From: Lachnospiraceae bacterium | Lineage (GTDB): Bacteria > Bacillota > Clostridia > Lachnospirales > Lachnospiraceae | NCBI GenBank assembly: GCA_024693925.1 | Contig: JAILKH010000004.1 | Coordinates: 55,938 to 119,937, forward strand | Direction of reading: 5' to 3' | DNA length: 64,000 bases | Part shown: positions 1 to 8,601 of the stretch, one piece after another | How positions within the stretch are numbered: the stretch's first letter is position 1 | How the letters are laid out: every line of letters starts with the position of its first letter | The notes under the pieces: generated by a model | The model's input: only the letters and a program-made list of their open reading frames with translations | Told to the model about the DNA's origin: nothing | Database searches by the model: none | Program-made: the position numbers and the translations under genes

Positions 1-1671
1 ACAACCTTGTTGACGTTGGCAGGTGGATTAGGGCTGTTTTTGTTTGGTATGAGCCTTATGAATTCGGGGATTGAGAAGACGGCAGGTGCAAAGCTCAGGA
101 ATATTCTTGAGTTTTTTACCAAAAACAGATTTACCGGAATGGTAGTTGGTATTATCTTTACCGGTATCATTCAGTCATCCAGCGCATGTACTATGATGGT
201 TGTTACCTTTGTTAATTCGGGTATTATGACGCTTAACCAGGCTGTAGGAGTTATTTTGGGTGCTAATATTGGTACTACTGTAACTGCGCAACTTGTTTCT
301 TTCAATCTCTCTGAATATGCACCGGCTTTTGTTTTTCTGGGTGTTATCATGTTTTGTTTTATCAAGAAGGATATGATACAGAAGGTCGGTGAGATATTAA
401 CCGGTTTTGGTGTTTTGTTTATGGGGCTGTCACTTATGTCTGAAGCTATGGGGAGTATTAAAGATATCCCCGCAGTACCGGCTTTTTTCGGTTCATTAAC
501 AAGTCCTCTTCTTGCAATTCTTATAGGAACTGTTGTAACATCTATTGTTCAAAGTTCATCGGTAACCGTCAGTATCATCCTGGTAATGGCTAATCAGGGA
601 CTTCTGGATATCAGAATATGTTTATTTATTATACTTGGATGTAACATAGGTGCTTGTGCAACTGCTATGATAGCATCAATGTCAGGTAAAAAGAATGCCA
701 AAAGAGCTGCACTTATTCATCTTCTCTTTAATATTATAGGAACCATAATAATGTATATTATATTGAAGGTCGGAATGGAATGGGTAGTCGGTTTGCTTGA
801 GAATATCTCGGGTGATAATCTTGGCCGGCAGGTTGCTAATGCGCATACTGTATTTAAACTGTTTCAGGTTGCGATTCTGTTTCCGTTTGCCGGTTTGCTT
901 GTAAAAATGACATATCTTATTGTTCCCGGTGAAGAAAAAGAAATCGGTTACCGTGCGAATCTTCAGCTTGAATATATAGGGGGAAAGAATATTTTTTCAC
1001 CGGCTACGGCAGTATTTGAAGCGACAAAGGAGCTTGAGAGAATGGCTCTTTTGGCAAGTGAGAATTTAAACAGGGCTATGAATGCTTTGGTTACTCTGGA
1101 TGAGGAAGATATAAGCGAAGTATATGAGGTAGAGGAAAACATAAATTTCCTTAATCATGAGATCACCAATTATCTGGTAAAGATAAGTCAGACAAATCTG
1201 CCTGTTGATGATGCAAAAAATATCGGTGGGCTGTTTCATGTTGTAAATGATATTGAGCGTATAGGGGATCATGCGGAGAATGTTGCGGATTCTGCGAAAC
1301 AAAGAATTGAGAAGGATATAGACTTCTCCAAGGAAGCGTTGAAGGAGCTTGGCGAAATGCTGGATATGGTAAATACTCTTATCCGTTTTGCCATTGAAAT
1401 GTTTTCAACCGGTATGGATGAACATTTAAGAGATATTCTGTCTTTGGAGGATGCGGTAGATGAAAAGGAAAGAGAACTTCAGCGTAAGCATATAGGCAGA
1501 ATGACAAAAAATGAATGCAGTCCGGAAGCAGGAATGGTATTTTCGGATGTTATATCGGGGCTTGAAAGAGTTGCTGATCATGCGACCAATATAGCTTTTG
1601 CCGTACTTGATAACGATCCAGATAATGCTAAGAAAGTATCTGTTGCGGATAAGCGTATGGTTCAGGCATAA
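1..1671 (+). CDS. Na+/phosphate cotransporter family protein with C-terminal PhoU domain (5' truncated by window edge)
   Basis: Membrane protein of the NptA/YjbB Na/Pi-cotransporter family, expected to move phosphate with sodium across the cytoplasmic membrane. Two inverted-repeat transport halves are visible, each with a QSSS signature (IIQSSSACTM near residue 58 and IVQSSSVTVS near residue 182). A helical PhoU-like region follows over roughly residues 340-540, with two copies of the ER.(A/G)DHA.N motif (ERIGDHAENVA, ERVADHATNIA). The frame is open through base 1, and the first methionine-like codon (TTG at 7) falls inside the usual N-terminal hydrophobic helix (GGLGLFLFGM), so the true start lies upstream of the window. 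About 554 residues are visible, close to full length. Transport direction and substrate are family inference. Confidence 0.9.
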   Translation, partial: TTLLTLAGGLGLFLFGMSLMNSGIEKTAGAKLRNILEFFTKNRFTGMVVGIIFTGIIQSSSACTMMVVTFVNSGIMTLNQAVGVILGANIGTTVTAQLVSFNLSEYAPAFVFLGVIMFCFIKKDMIQKVGEILTGFGVLFMGLSLMSEAMGSIKDIPAVPAFFGSLTSPLLAILIGTVVTSIVQSSSVTVSIILVMANQGLLDIRICLFIILGCNIGACATAMIASMSGKKNAKRAALIHLLFNIIGTIIMYIILKVGMEWVVGLLENISGDNLGRQVANAHTVFKLFQVAILFPFAGLLVKMTYLIVPGEEKEIGYRANLQLEYIGGKNIFSPATAVFEATKELERMALLASENLNRAMNALVTLDEEDISEVYEVEENINFLNHEITNYLVKISQTNLPVDDAKNIGGLFHVVNDIERIGDHAENVADSAKQRIEKDIDFSKEALKELGEMLDMVNTLIRFAIEMFSTGMDEHLRDILSLEDAVDEKERELQRKHIGRMTKNECSPEAGMVFSDVISGLERVADHATNIAFAVLDNDPDNAKKVSVADKRMVQA

Positions 1672-1717
1672 ATTATGTATCAGTGTTTGATAAAAAGAAT
1701 TAGATATGATAGATTAT

Positions 1718-1750
1718 AAGCATGGTTTTAATATGGCCATGCTTTAAATA
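1718..1750 (+). terminator. Probable intrinsic terminator after the Na/Pi cotransporter gene
   Basis: AAGCATGG at 1718-1725 pairs with CCATGCTT at 1737-1744 and is followed by TAAATAATATT. The stem is 8 bp and the T tract is interrupted, so termination is probably moderate. It lies between the stop codon of the transporter and the ribosome-binding site of purL. Confidence 0.5.
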
Positions 1751-1784
1751 ATATTAATAGAAATAAGCATAAAGGAGAATAACA

Positions 1785-4700
1785 GTGGTTAAGCGGATTT
1801 ATGTTGAAAAGAAAGAGCCTTTTGCGGTTAAAGCAAAAGAATTGCATGAGGAGATAAAGAATTATCTCGGAATAAAGAATATTACCAGAGTAAGGGAACT
1901 TATAAGATATGATATTGAGAACATATCGGATATAACATATGAGAGAGCAAAAGTTACGGTTTTTTCGGAACCTCCGGTAGATATTTTGTATGAGGAGGAT
2001 TTTGACAGAAGTGATGAAGCAAAGGTTTTTTCGGTAGAGTTTCTTCCGGGACAGTTTGATCAAAGAGCTGATTCGGCAGTTCAGTGTGTACGTTTTCTTA
2101 ATGAAGAAGAGGAGCCTATTATAAAAACGGCGGTAACATATTGTTTTGAAGGGGAAATAAGTGAAGATGAACTTGAACAGATAAAGAATTATTGTATTAA
2201 TCCGGTGGATTCCAGACTTACCGGATTTAACAAGCCAGAGACCCTGGTGACCAAATTTGACGAGCCTGCGGATGTTGTTGTTTTTGAAGGCTTTAAGGAT
2301 ATGGCTGAGAAGGATCTTGAAAAATTGTACAGTTCATTGGGGCTTGCAATGACATTTAAAGATTTTCTGCATATTCAGAATTACTTTAAGAAAGAGGAGA
2401 ACAGAGATCCTTCTATGACAGAGATCCGTGTGCTTGATACATACTGGTCCGATCATTGTCGTCATACAACATTTTCCACGGAACTTAAAAATGTGGATTT
2501 TGCGGAGGGTTATTACAGAAAACCTATAGAGGATACGTATAAAGAATATTATGATATACATAATGAGATGTTTGGTCAAAGAGAGGATAAGTTTGTATGC
2601 CTCATGGATATTGCTTTACTTGCCATGCGCAAACTGAAAAAGGAGGGAAAGCTGGATGATCAGGAGGAATCTGATGAAATAAATGCCTGTTCGATAGTAG
2701 TACCGGTTGAAATTGATGGAAAAACCGAGGAATGGTTGGTTAGTTTTAAGAATGAGACTCATAACCATCCTACAGAGATAGAGCCTTTTGGAGGAGCGGC
2801 AACTTGTCTTGGCGGAGCGATAAGAGACCCCTTGTCGGGACGATCATACGTTTATCAGGCTATGCGTGTTACCGGTGCGGCGGATCCCACAGTGTCATTA
2901 AAGGATACGCTTAAAGGTAAACTTCCGCAGAAAAAACTTGTACGCGGCGCAGCAGCCGGATATTCATCTTACGGAAATCAAATAGGACTTGCTACAGGAT
3001 ATGTAAAAGAAGTTTATCATCCGGATTATGTGGCCAAGCGGATGGAAATAGGTGCGGTAATGGGAGCAGCACCAAGAAAAAATGTAATACGGGAAACTTC
3101 CGATCCCGGAGATATAATAATACTTCTTGGGGGACGTACGGGACGAGATGGTTGCGGGGGTGCCACCGGTTCTTCGAAAGCACATACGGAGCAGTCCATT
3201 GATACCTGTGGTGCGGAAGTGCAAAAAGGTAATGCACCTACGGAACGAAAGCTTCAAAGATTGTTCAGACGTCCGGAAGTCAGTTGCTTAATAAGAAAAT
3301 GCAATGATTTTGGTGCCGGTGGAGTCAGCGTTGCAATTGGCGAGCTGGCAGCGGGGCTTACGGTGGATCTTGATAAGGTACCTAAAAAATATGCGGGACT
3401 TGACGGGACGGAGTTGGCTATTTCCGAATCTCAGGAGAGAATGGCTGTAGTTATAGCTCCTTCCGATGTCGATGAGTTTATGAAATATGCTGCCGAGGAA
3501 AATCTGGAAGCTACCAAGGTTGCCGTAGTTACAGAGGAACCAAGACTTATCCTTACCTGGAGGGGAAAGGAAATAGTGAATATTTCGAGGGCTTTTTTGG
3601 ATACTAACGGAGCGCATCAGGAAACCGATGTTTATGCGGATATGCCGGATGAGAAAAATAAATTCTTTGATAAGTACGAAATCCCGGAGGTTGATGAGAA
3701 ACTTAAGGTTAATGATGTAAGAGGTGCCTGGCTTGCAACGCTTAAGGACCTTAATGTATGTTCTCAGAAAGGGCTTGTTGAAATGTTTGATGCCTCTATC
3801 GGAGCCGGTTCCGTATTTATGCCGTATGGTGGTAAATACCAGCTTACGGAGACTCAGACAATGGTTGCAAAGCTTCCCGTGCTTAAGGGTAAATGTGATA
3901 CCGTTACCATGATGAGTTATGGATTTGATCCGTATCTTTCTTCCTGGAGTCCATATCATGGGGCTGTATATGCTGTTCTGGAATCCATGGCAAGAATAGT
4001 GGCAAACGGTGGGGATTATAAAAAGATAAGATTTACTTTCCAGGAGTATTTCAGACGTATGTCAGAGGAGGCCTCAAGGTGGAGCCAGCCTTTTCTCGCA
4101 TTGCTTGGTGCATTTAATGCACAGCTGCGTTTTGGACTTCCTTCAATCGGAGGAAAAGATTCTATGTCGGGAACTTTTAACGATATAGATGTGCCTCCCA
4201 CACTTGTATCTTTTGCGGTTGATGTGGCAAAAGAAGGTGATATCATAACTCCTGAGTTTAAGAAGGCCGGAAGCAGGATTGTATTGATAAAAGCAGCAAG
4301 AGATGAATTCGATCTTCCGGATTATGATAAAGTAATGGAAACATATGATAAGTTTACCATGGATAAAAAAGCGGGTAATGTATTATCGGCTTATGCACTT
4401 GACGGAAAGGGTATAGTTGCTGCTGTCAGCAAGATGGCATTCGGTAATGGATTCGGTGTGAAGCTTTACGATAATGTACGGGCCGGAGAATTATTTGAAG
4501 CAGGATTTGGCTCTTTGGTAGCAGAGATTCCTGCAGATAAGGTGGAAAGACTTAAATCCGATTGTATGATCATAGGCGAGGTTACGGATGATGAGACGTT
4601 TAGTTACGGTGAAGTTTCAATATCCGAATCGGAAGCTGTTGATGCCTGGAAGATGCCGCTTGAAAAAGTATTCCCGACTAAAGCGTACAAGGGTAATGAT

Positions 4701-5558
4701 AAGATAGAGGTTAAACTATATAGGGCTGATTCCGTATATGTATGTAAAAATAAGGTGGCAAAGCCGGTTGTATTTATTCCGGTATTTCCGGGGACAAACT
4801 GTGAATATGATTCCGCAAAAGCCTTTGAAAGAGCGGGAGCTGATGTTATTACCAAGGTATTCAGAAATCTAAGTGCGGAAGATATAAGGGAATCGGTTAA
4901 TGAGTTTAAGAACAGTATTGCGAAGTCTCAGATAATTATGTTTCCCGGAGGTTTTTCGGCGGGGGATGAGCCTGACGGATCGGCTAAATTTTTTGCCACT
5001 GCTTTTCAGAATGAAGTAATGAAAGAAGAAGTTATGAAGCTTCTTAATGAGAGAGACGGTCTGGCACTTGGTATCTGTAATGGTTTTCAGGCGCTGATAA
5101 AGCTGGGTCTTGTGCCGGAGGGAAGAATAATCGGACAGAAGGATTCATCGCCTACCCTGACTTTTAATACTATTAACCGCCATATCTCGAAGATGGTATA
5201 TACTAAGGTTGTTTCGGATAAATCGCCCTGGTTGCGTAAGGCCGAACTTGGAGGAACATATGTTATACCGGCATCACATGGAGAAGGCAGATTTGTAGCA
5301 AACGATGAGTGGCTTAAGAAGCTGTTTGAGAATGGCCAGGTGGCTACTCAGTATTGTGATCATAATGGAAATATCAGTATGGATGAGGAATGGAATATTA
5401 ATGGATCATATATGGCTATAGAAGGCATTACTTCGCCGGATGGAAGATGCTTCGGTAAGATGGGGCATTCGGAAAGAAGAGGGGATTCGGTAGCTGTAAA
5501 CATTTATGGCGATCAGGATATGATGATATTTGAATCGGGTGTAGATTATTTTAAGTAA
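1785..5558 (+). CDS. purL: Phosphoribosylformylglycinamidine (FGAM) synthase, single-chain form
   Basis: Catalyses the fourth step of purine synthesis, FGAR + ATP + glutamine to FGAM, in the cytoplasm. At 1257 residues it is the large single-polypeptide type, with the synthase portion and its own glutaminase, as is common in Clostridia. Visible motifs are SDHCRHTTF near residue 222, FKNETHNHPTEIEPFGGAATC near 325 (ATP/Mg site), GGKDSMSGT near 790, and a C-terminal class I glutamine amidotransferase domain from about residue 1005. That domain has GICNGFQAL (nucleophile Cys about 1098) and ASHGEGRF (His about 1165). The start is GTG at 1785 with AAAGGAG 8 bases upstream; no ATG fits better. No purine riboswitch or other pur gene is adjacent, so its regulation is not shown here. 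Confidence 0.97.
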   Translation: MVKRIYVEKKEPFAVKAKELHEEIKNYLGIKNITRVRELIRYDIENISDITYERAKVTVFSEPPVDILYEEDFDRSDEAKVFSVEFLPGQFDQRADSAVQCVRFLNEEEEPIIKTAVTYCFEGEISEDELEQIKNYCINPVDSRLTGFNKPETLVTKFDEPADVVVFEGFKDMAEKDLEKLYSSLGLAMTFKDFLHIQNYFKKEENRDPSMTEIRVLDTYWSDHCRHTTFSTELKNVDFAEGYYRKPIEDTYKEYYDIHNEMFGQREDKFVCLMDIALLAMRKLKKEGKLDDQEESDEINACSIVVPVEIDGKTEEWLVSFKNETHNHPTEIEPFGGAATCLGGAIRDPLSGRSYVYQAMRVTGAADPTVSLKDTLKGKLPQKKLVRGAAAGYSSYGNQIGLATGYVKEVYHPDYVAKRMEIGAVMGAAPRKNVIRETSDPGDIIILLGGRTGRDGCGGATGSSKAHTEQSIDTCGAEVQKGNAPTERKLQRLFRRPEVSCLIRKCNDFGAGGVSVAIGELAAGLTVDLDKVPKKYAGLDGTELAISESQERMAVVIAPSDVDEFMKYAAEENLEATKVAVVTEEPRLILTWRGKEIVNISRAFLDTNGAHQETDVYADMPDEKNKFFDKYEIPEVDEKLKVNDVRGAWLATLKDLNVCSQKGLVEMFDASIGAGSVFMPYGGKYQLTETQTMVAKLPVLKGKCDTVTMMSYGFDPYLSSWSPYHGAVYAVLESMARIVANGGDYKKIRFTFQEYFRRMSEEASRWSQPFLALLGAFNAQLRFGLPSIGGKDSMSGTFNDIDVPPTLVSFAVDVAKEGDIITPEFKKAGSRIVLIKAARDEFDLPDYDKVMETYDKFTMDKKAGNVLSAYALDGKGIVAAVSKMAFGNGFGVKLYDNVRAGELFEAGFGSLVAEIPADKVERLKSDCMIIGEVTDDETFSYGEVSISESEAVDAWKMPLEKVFPTKAYKGNDKIEVKLYRADSVYVCKNKVAKPVVFIPVFPGTNCEYDSAKAFERAGADVITKVFRNLSAEDIRESVNEFKNSIAKSQIIMFPGGFSAGDEPDGSAKFFATAFQNEVMKEEVMKLLNERDGLALGICNGFQALIKLGLVPEGRIIGQKDSSPTLTFNTINRHISKMVYTKVVSDKSPWLRKAELGGTYVIPASHGEGRFVANDEWLKKLFENGQVATQYCDHNGNISMDEEWNINGSYMAIEGITSPDGRCFGKMGHSERRGDSVAVNIYGDQDMMIFESGVDYFK

Positions 5559-5585
5559 AGGTTATATACAGGAATTAAGTAGTGC

Positions 5586-5614
5586 TTTACAATAAAGCTG
5601 ATACGTGTTAAAAT
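5586..5614 (+). promoter_or_regulatory. sigma-A type promoter for rpsO
   Basis: TTTACA at 5586-5591 and TAAAAT at 5609-5614 are separated by exactly 17 bases, each one mismatch from consensus. Transcription would start near 5621, leaving a leader of about 119 nt before the rpsO start codon. Confidence 0.7.
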
Positions 5615-5620
5615 AAGCAA

Positions 5621-5739
5621 TGTTGTGTGACCTGCGCCAGGTTATGGGATTTCCGGCCTGTGGCTTCGCGTAAGGCATAAAGCATCGGTACTTTTGAGGA
5701 TAAAGTGTTGATGTAAGTAAATATAACGGAGGAATTAAT
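5621..5739 (+). promoter_or_regulatory. Structured rpsO 5' leader, candidate S15 autoregulatory element
   Basis: The predicted transcript leader contains a short hairpin (ACCTG, loop CGC, CAGGT, about 5630-5642). A second GC-rich element follows around GGCCTGTGGCTTCGCGTAAGGC, before the ribosome-binding site GGAGG at 5730-5734. Bacterial rpsO mRNAs frequently carry leaders bound by S15 to repress their own translation, with different folds in different phyla. That this one does so is inference; I cannot match it to a known S15-binding motif by eye. Confidence 0.4.
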
Positions 5740-6006
5740 ATGATAAGCAAGGAAAAGAAAACAGAAATTATTAAGAAGTATGCTACAAAGGAAGGAGATA
5801 CCGGTTCACCGGAGGTTCAGGTAGCGGTTCTTACCGAAAGGATCAAAGAACTTACAGAGCATCTTAAGTCGAATCCCGGAGATCATCATTCGGCAAGAGG
5901 TATGTATAAGATGATCGGCCAGAGACGTGGGTTGCTTTCTTATCTTAAGAAGAAGGATATCGAGCGTTATCGTGCGCTTATAGAGAAGTTAGGACTCAGA
6001 AAGTAG
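5740..6006 (+). CDS. rpsO: 30S ribosomal protein S15
   Basis: Small-subunit protein that binds the central domain of 16S rRNA early in assembly. The 88-residue length is standard for the family. The conserved segments [17 protein letters not shown] and [26 protein letters not shown] are intact. A GGAGG ribosome-binding site lies 6 bases before the ATG. It sits directly upstream of pnp, the widely conserved rpsO-pnp arrangement, but a hairpin with terminator character separates the two genes. It has its own promoter. Confidence 0.98.
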   Translation: MISKEKKTEIIKKYATKEGDTGSPEVQVAVLTERIKELTEHLKSNPGDHHSARGMYKMIGQRRGLLSYLKKKDIERYRALIEKLGLRK

Positions 6007-6049
6007 TTATTACAAAACCTGTGGTTATGTGACCGCGGGATATAAATGG

Positions 6050-6090
6050 ACGCAGTTTAGCATATGTTATGCGTGACTGCGTTCGTTTTA
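6050..6090 (+). terminator. Intrinsic terminator/attenuator between rpsO and pnp
   Basis: ACGCAGT (6050-6056) pairs with ACTGCGT (6076-6082). An inner GCATA/TATGC stem lies within the loop, and TCGTTTTAT follows. Transcripts from the rpsO promoter would end here or partly read through into pnp. Confidence 0.6.
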
Positions 6091-6251
6091 TAATAAGTAA
6101 CAAGGACGGAAGTGATTCCCGAGACCACTGAATTGCTCACAATTGCAGATTGTATGCTTTGAAAGAATATGAATTTGGAATAAGCGGCAGGCAAAATGAA
6201 AATCGGAGTGTTTTGTGGTCAATTCAGTAGTTTCGGTACAAATCTTCCGTC
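6089..6251 (+). promoter_or_regulatory. pnp leader: TATAAT box followed by a long hairpin of about 147 nt
   Basis: A TATAAT at 6089-6094 (no convincing -35) would place a start near 6101. From there, GACGGAAG (6105-6112) pairs perfectly with CTTCCGTC (6244-6251). The 17-base segment 6119-6135 pairs with 6220-6236 with one mismatch and one G-U. CACAA (6138-6142) continues the stem with TTGTG (6213-6217). The structure ends about 20 bases before the pnp ribosome-binding site. In E. coli the pnp leader is a long hairpin cut by RNase III and then used by PNPase for autoregulation. Analogy to that system is inference, but the pairing is directly visible. Confidence 0.6.
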
Positions 6252-6284
6252 TTAAATAAATATATTTAAGAAAAGGAGAATGAT

Positions 6285-8375
6285 ATGTTCAAAAGTTTTT
6301 CTATGGAAATCGGCGGACGTACCCTTACAGTGGATGTAGGGCGTGTTGCCAAACAGGCTAATGGTGCGGCACTTATGCATTATGGTGATACCACGGTTCT
6401 TTGTACCGCAACCGCCTCGGATAAGCCCAGGGAAGGAATTGACTTTTTTCCGTTAAGTGTTGAATTTGAAGAAAAAATGTATTCGGTTGGTAAAATTCCC
6501 GGTGGATTTAATAAGAGAGAGGGTAAGGCAAGTGAGAATGCGATTCTTACTGCCAGAGTCATCGATCGTCCTATGCGTCCTTTATTCCCGAAGGATTATC
6601 GTAACGATTGTACTCTTAATAATTTGGTTTTATCTGTAGATCCCGAATGCAGACCCGAACTTGTAGCAATGCTTGGTTCGGCGATCGCTACATCAATTTC
6701 GGATATACCCTTCTGTGGCCCTTGTGCAACTACCCAGATAGGTATGATCAATGGTGAATTCATTGTTAACCCCAGTCAGGAGCAGTGGAAGAGTGGTGAT
6801 CTTAATCTTACCGTGGCTTCAACGGCAGAGAAGGTTATTATGATAGAGGCAGGCGCAAATGAGATTCCCGAGGCCAAGATGATAGAGGCTATTTATATGG
6901 CTCACGGTATTAACCAGGAAATCATTGCCTTTATCAATAAGATGGTAGCTGAGGTTGGTAAACCAAAGCATGAGTACGAGAGTTGTGCAATTCCCGAAGA
7001 AATGTTCGCCAAGATGAAGGAGATCGTAACACCTGAGGAAATGGAGGGTGCTGTATTTACAGATGAGAAGCAGGTACGTGAGGAGAACATCCGTAATATT
7101 ACCGAACGTTTTGAGGAAGCTTTTGCCGATAACGAGGAATGGCTTGCTATCCTTGGTGAAGCAGTTTATCAATATGAGAAGAAGACAGTACGTAAGATGA
7201 TACTTAAGGATCACAAGCGTCCCGACGGACGTGAGATCACTCAGATCCGTCCTCTTGCAGCTGAAGTTGATCTTATCCCACGTGTTCATGGTTCTGCAAT
7301 GTTTACACGTGGTCAGACGCAGATCTGCGATATTACAACCTTGGCACCTCTTTCCGAGATGCAGAAGGTTGACGGTCTTGATGCCAATGAAGTTAATAAA
7401 CGTTATATGCATCATTATAATTTCCCGTCATATTCTGTAGGTGAGACAAAGCCTTCAAGAGGACCGGGACGTCGAGAGATAGGTCATGGAGCTTTGGCAG
7501 AGAGAGCGCTTATTCCCGTTCTTCCTTCGGAAGAGGAATTCCCTTATGCTATCCGTTGCGTATCCGAGACTTTTGAATCAAACGGTTCAACCTCCATGGC
7601 TTCTACCTGTGCTTCCTGTATGTCACTTATGGCAGCAGGTGTTCCCATTAAGAAAATGGTAGCAGGTATTTCCTGCGGTCTTGTTACCGGCGATACTGAT
7701 GATGATTTTGTGCTTCTTACTGATATTCAGGGTCTTGAAGATTTCTTTGGAGATATGGACTTCAAGGTCACAGGTACAACTGAGGGTATTACGGCTATTC
7801 AGATGGATATTAAGATCCATGGCCTTACAAGGCCTATTGTGGAAGGTGCTATTGCACGATGCAGAGAAGCCCGTCTCTTTATTATGGATAATTGTATGAA
7901 GAAAGCCATAGCGGAACCGAGAAAATCGGTTAATGAATATGCGCCCAAGATTATTCAGATAAAGATCGATCCTGAAAAGATCGGTGATGTAGTGGGACAG
8001 CGTGGAAAGACGATCAATGCCATAATTGATGAGTGTGGTGTAAAGATTGATATAACCGATGACGGATCTGTATCGGTATGCGGAACAGAACAGGCAGGTA
8101 TGGATAAGGCAATTGAATATATTCAAACAATTGTTTCCGAGTTTGAAGAGGGTAAGATATACAAAGGCAAGGTTGTAAGTATTAAGGAATTCGGTGCATT
8201 TATTGAGTTTGCTCCCGGAAAAGAAGGAATGGTTCATATTTCGAAGATTGCCAAGGAGAGGATCAATCGTGTTGAAGATGTGCTTACCCTGGGTGATGTT
8301 GTCATCTGTAAGTGCATGGGTAAGGACAAGATGGGCAGGATCAGTTTCTCAATAAAGGATGCAGAACAGAAATAA
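6285..8375 (+). CDS. pnp: Polyribonucleotide nucleotidyltransferase (PNPase)
   Basis: Phosphorolytic 3'-to-5' exoribonuclease of the cytoplasm, a trimer acting in mRNA decay. Domain order over 696 residues: first RNase PH domain (about 1-210), helical linker, second RNase PH domain (about 310-540, with FPSYSVGE and SNGSTSMAS), KH domain near 555-615 (IGDVVGQRGKTINAI) and S1 domain near 620-690 (GKVVSIKEFGAFIEF). The length is normal and there is no C-terminal tail beyond S1. The ATG at 6285 has AAAAGGAGA at good spacing. Codon usage looks strongly adapted, as expected for a highly expressed gene. Confidence 0.98.
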   Translation: MFKSFSMEIGGRTLTVDVGRVAKQANGAALMHYGDTTVLCTATASDKPREGIDFFPLSVEFEEKMYSVGKIPGGFNKREGKASENAILTARVIDRPMRPLFPKDYRNDCTLNNLVLSVDPECRPELVAMLGSAIATSISDIPFCGPCATTQIGMINGEFIVNPSQEQWKSGDLNLTVASTAEKVIMIEAGANEIPEAKMIEAIYMAHGINQEIIAFINKMVAEVGKPKHEYESCAIPEEMFAKMKEIVTPEEMEGAVFTDEKQVREENIRNITERFEEAFADNEEWLAILGEAVYQYEKKTVRKMILKDHKRPDGREITQIRPLAAEVDLIPRVHGSAMFTRGQTQICDITTLAPLSEMQKVDGLDANEVNKRYMHHYNFPSYSVGETKPSRGPGRREIGHGALAERALIPVLPSEEEFPYAIRCVSETFESNGSTSMASTCASCMSLMAAGVPIKKMVAGISCGLVTGDTDDDFVLLTDIQGLEDFFGDMDFKVTGTTEGITAIQMDIKIHGLTRPIVEGAIARCREARLFIMDNCMKKAIAEPRKSVNEYAPKIIQIKIDPEKIGDVVGQRGKTINAIIDECGVKIDITDDGSVSVCGTEQAGMDKAIEYIQTIVSEFEEGKIYKGKVVSIKEFGAFIEFAPGKEGMVHISKIAKERINRVEDVLTLGDVVICKCMGKDKMGRISFSIKDAEQK

Positions 8376-8474
8376 AATTCTGATGAAGAGTTTGGAAGAT
8401 CGGAGATGATGGCGTTAATTAAGAAATATAGATTGCAATAATCTCGGAATCATCACCGGAAATATGATATAATG

Positions 8475-8510
8475 GAGACATAAGCAGCTTATGCTTATGT
8501 CTCTTTAATT
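8475..8510 (+). terminator. Strong intrinsic terminator after pnp
   Basis: A perfect 12-bp stem, GAGACATAAGCA (8475-8486) with TGCTTATGTCTC (8492-8503), has a 5-base loop and is followed by TTTAATTT. It isolates the rpsO-pnp unit from the degraded permease gene downstream. Confidence 0.85.
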
Positions 8511-8601
8511 TATTGAAATGTTTAATCTTGGGCTGTGCGGTAATAGTGCAGGATATCGTGTATATCGAAAAATCATAAAAAGATAGTAATGTGCGGATTT
8601 T

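Noticed and set aside
1672..1784. Purine riboswitch before purL
   Set aside because: The gap is only 113 bases, holds a simple terminator-like hairpin and lacks the conserved three-way-junction sequences of the purine aptamer.
3288..3959. Long reverse-strand open frame inside purL (223 codons)
   Set aside because: Antisense to well-conserved purL catalytic motifs, no family resemblance and no ribosome-binding site.
6819..7415. Long reverse-strand open frame inside pnp (198 codons)
   Set aside because: It lies wholly within pnp, has no ribosome-binding site or recognisable domain, and results from the codon composition of the real gene.
8468..8473. TATAAT as a promoter for the permease pseudogene
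   Set aside because: No -35 box lies at a suitable distance and a strong terminator hairpin starts two bases later, so transcription from here would stop at once.
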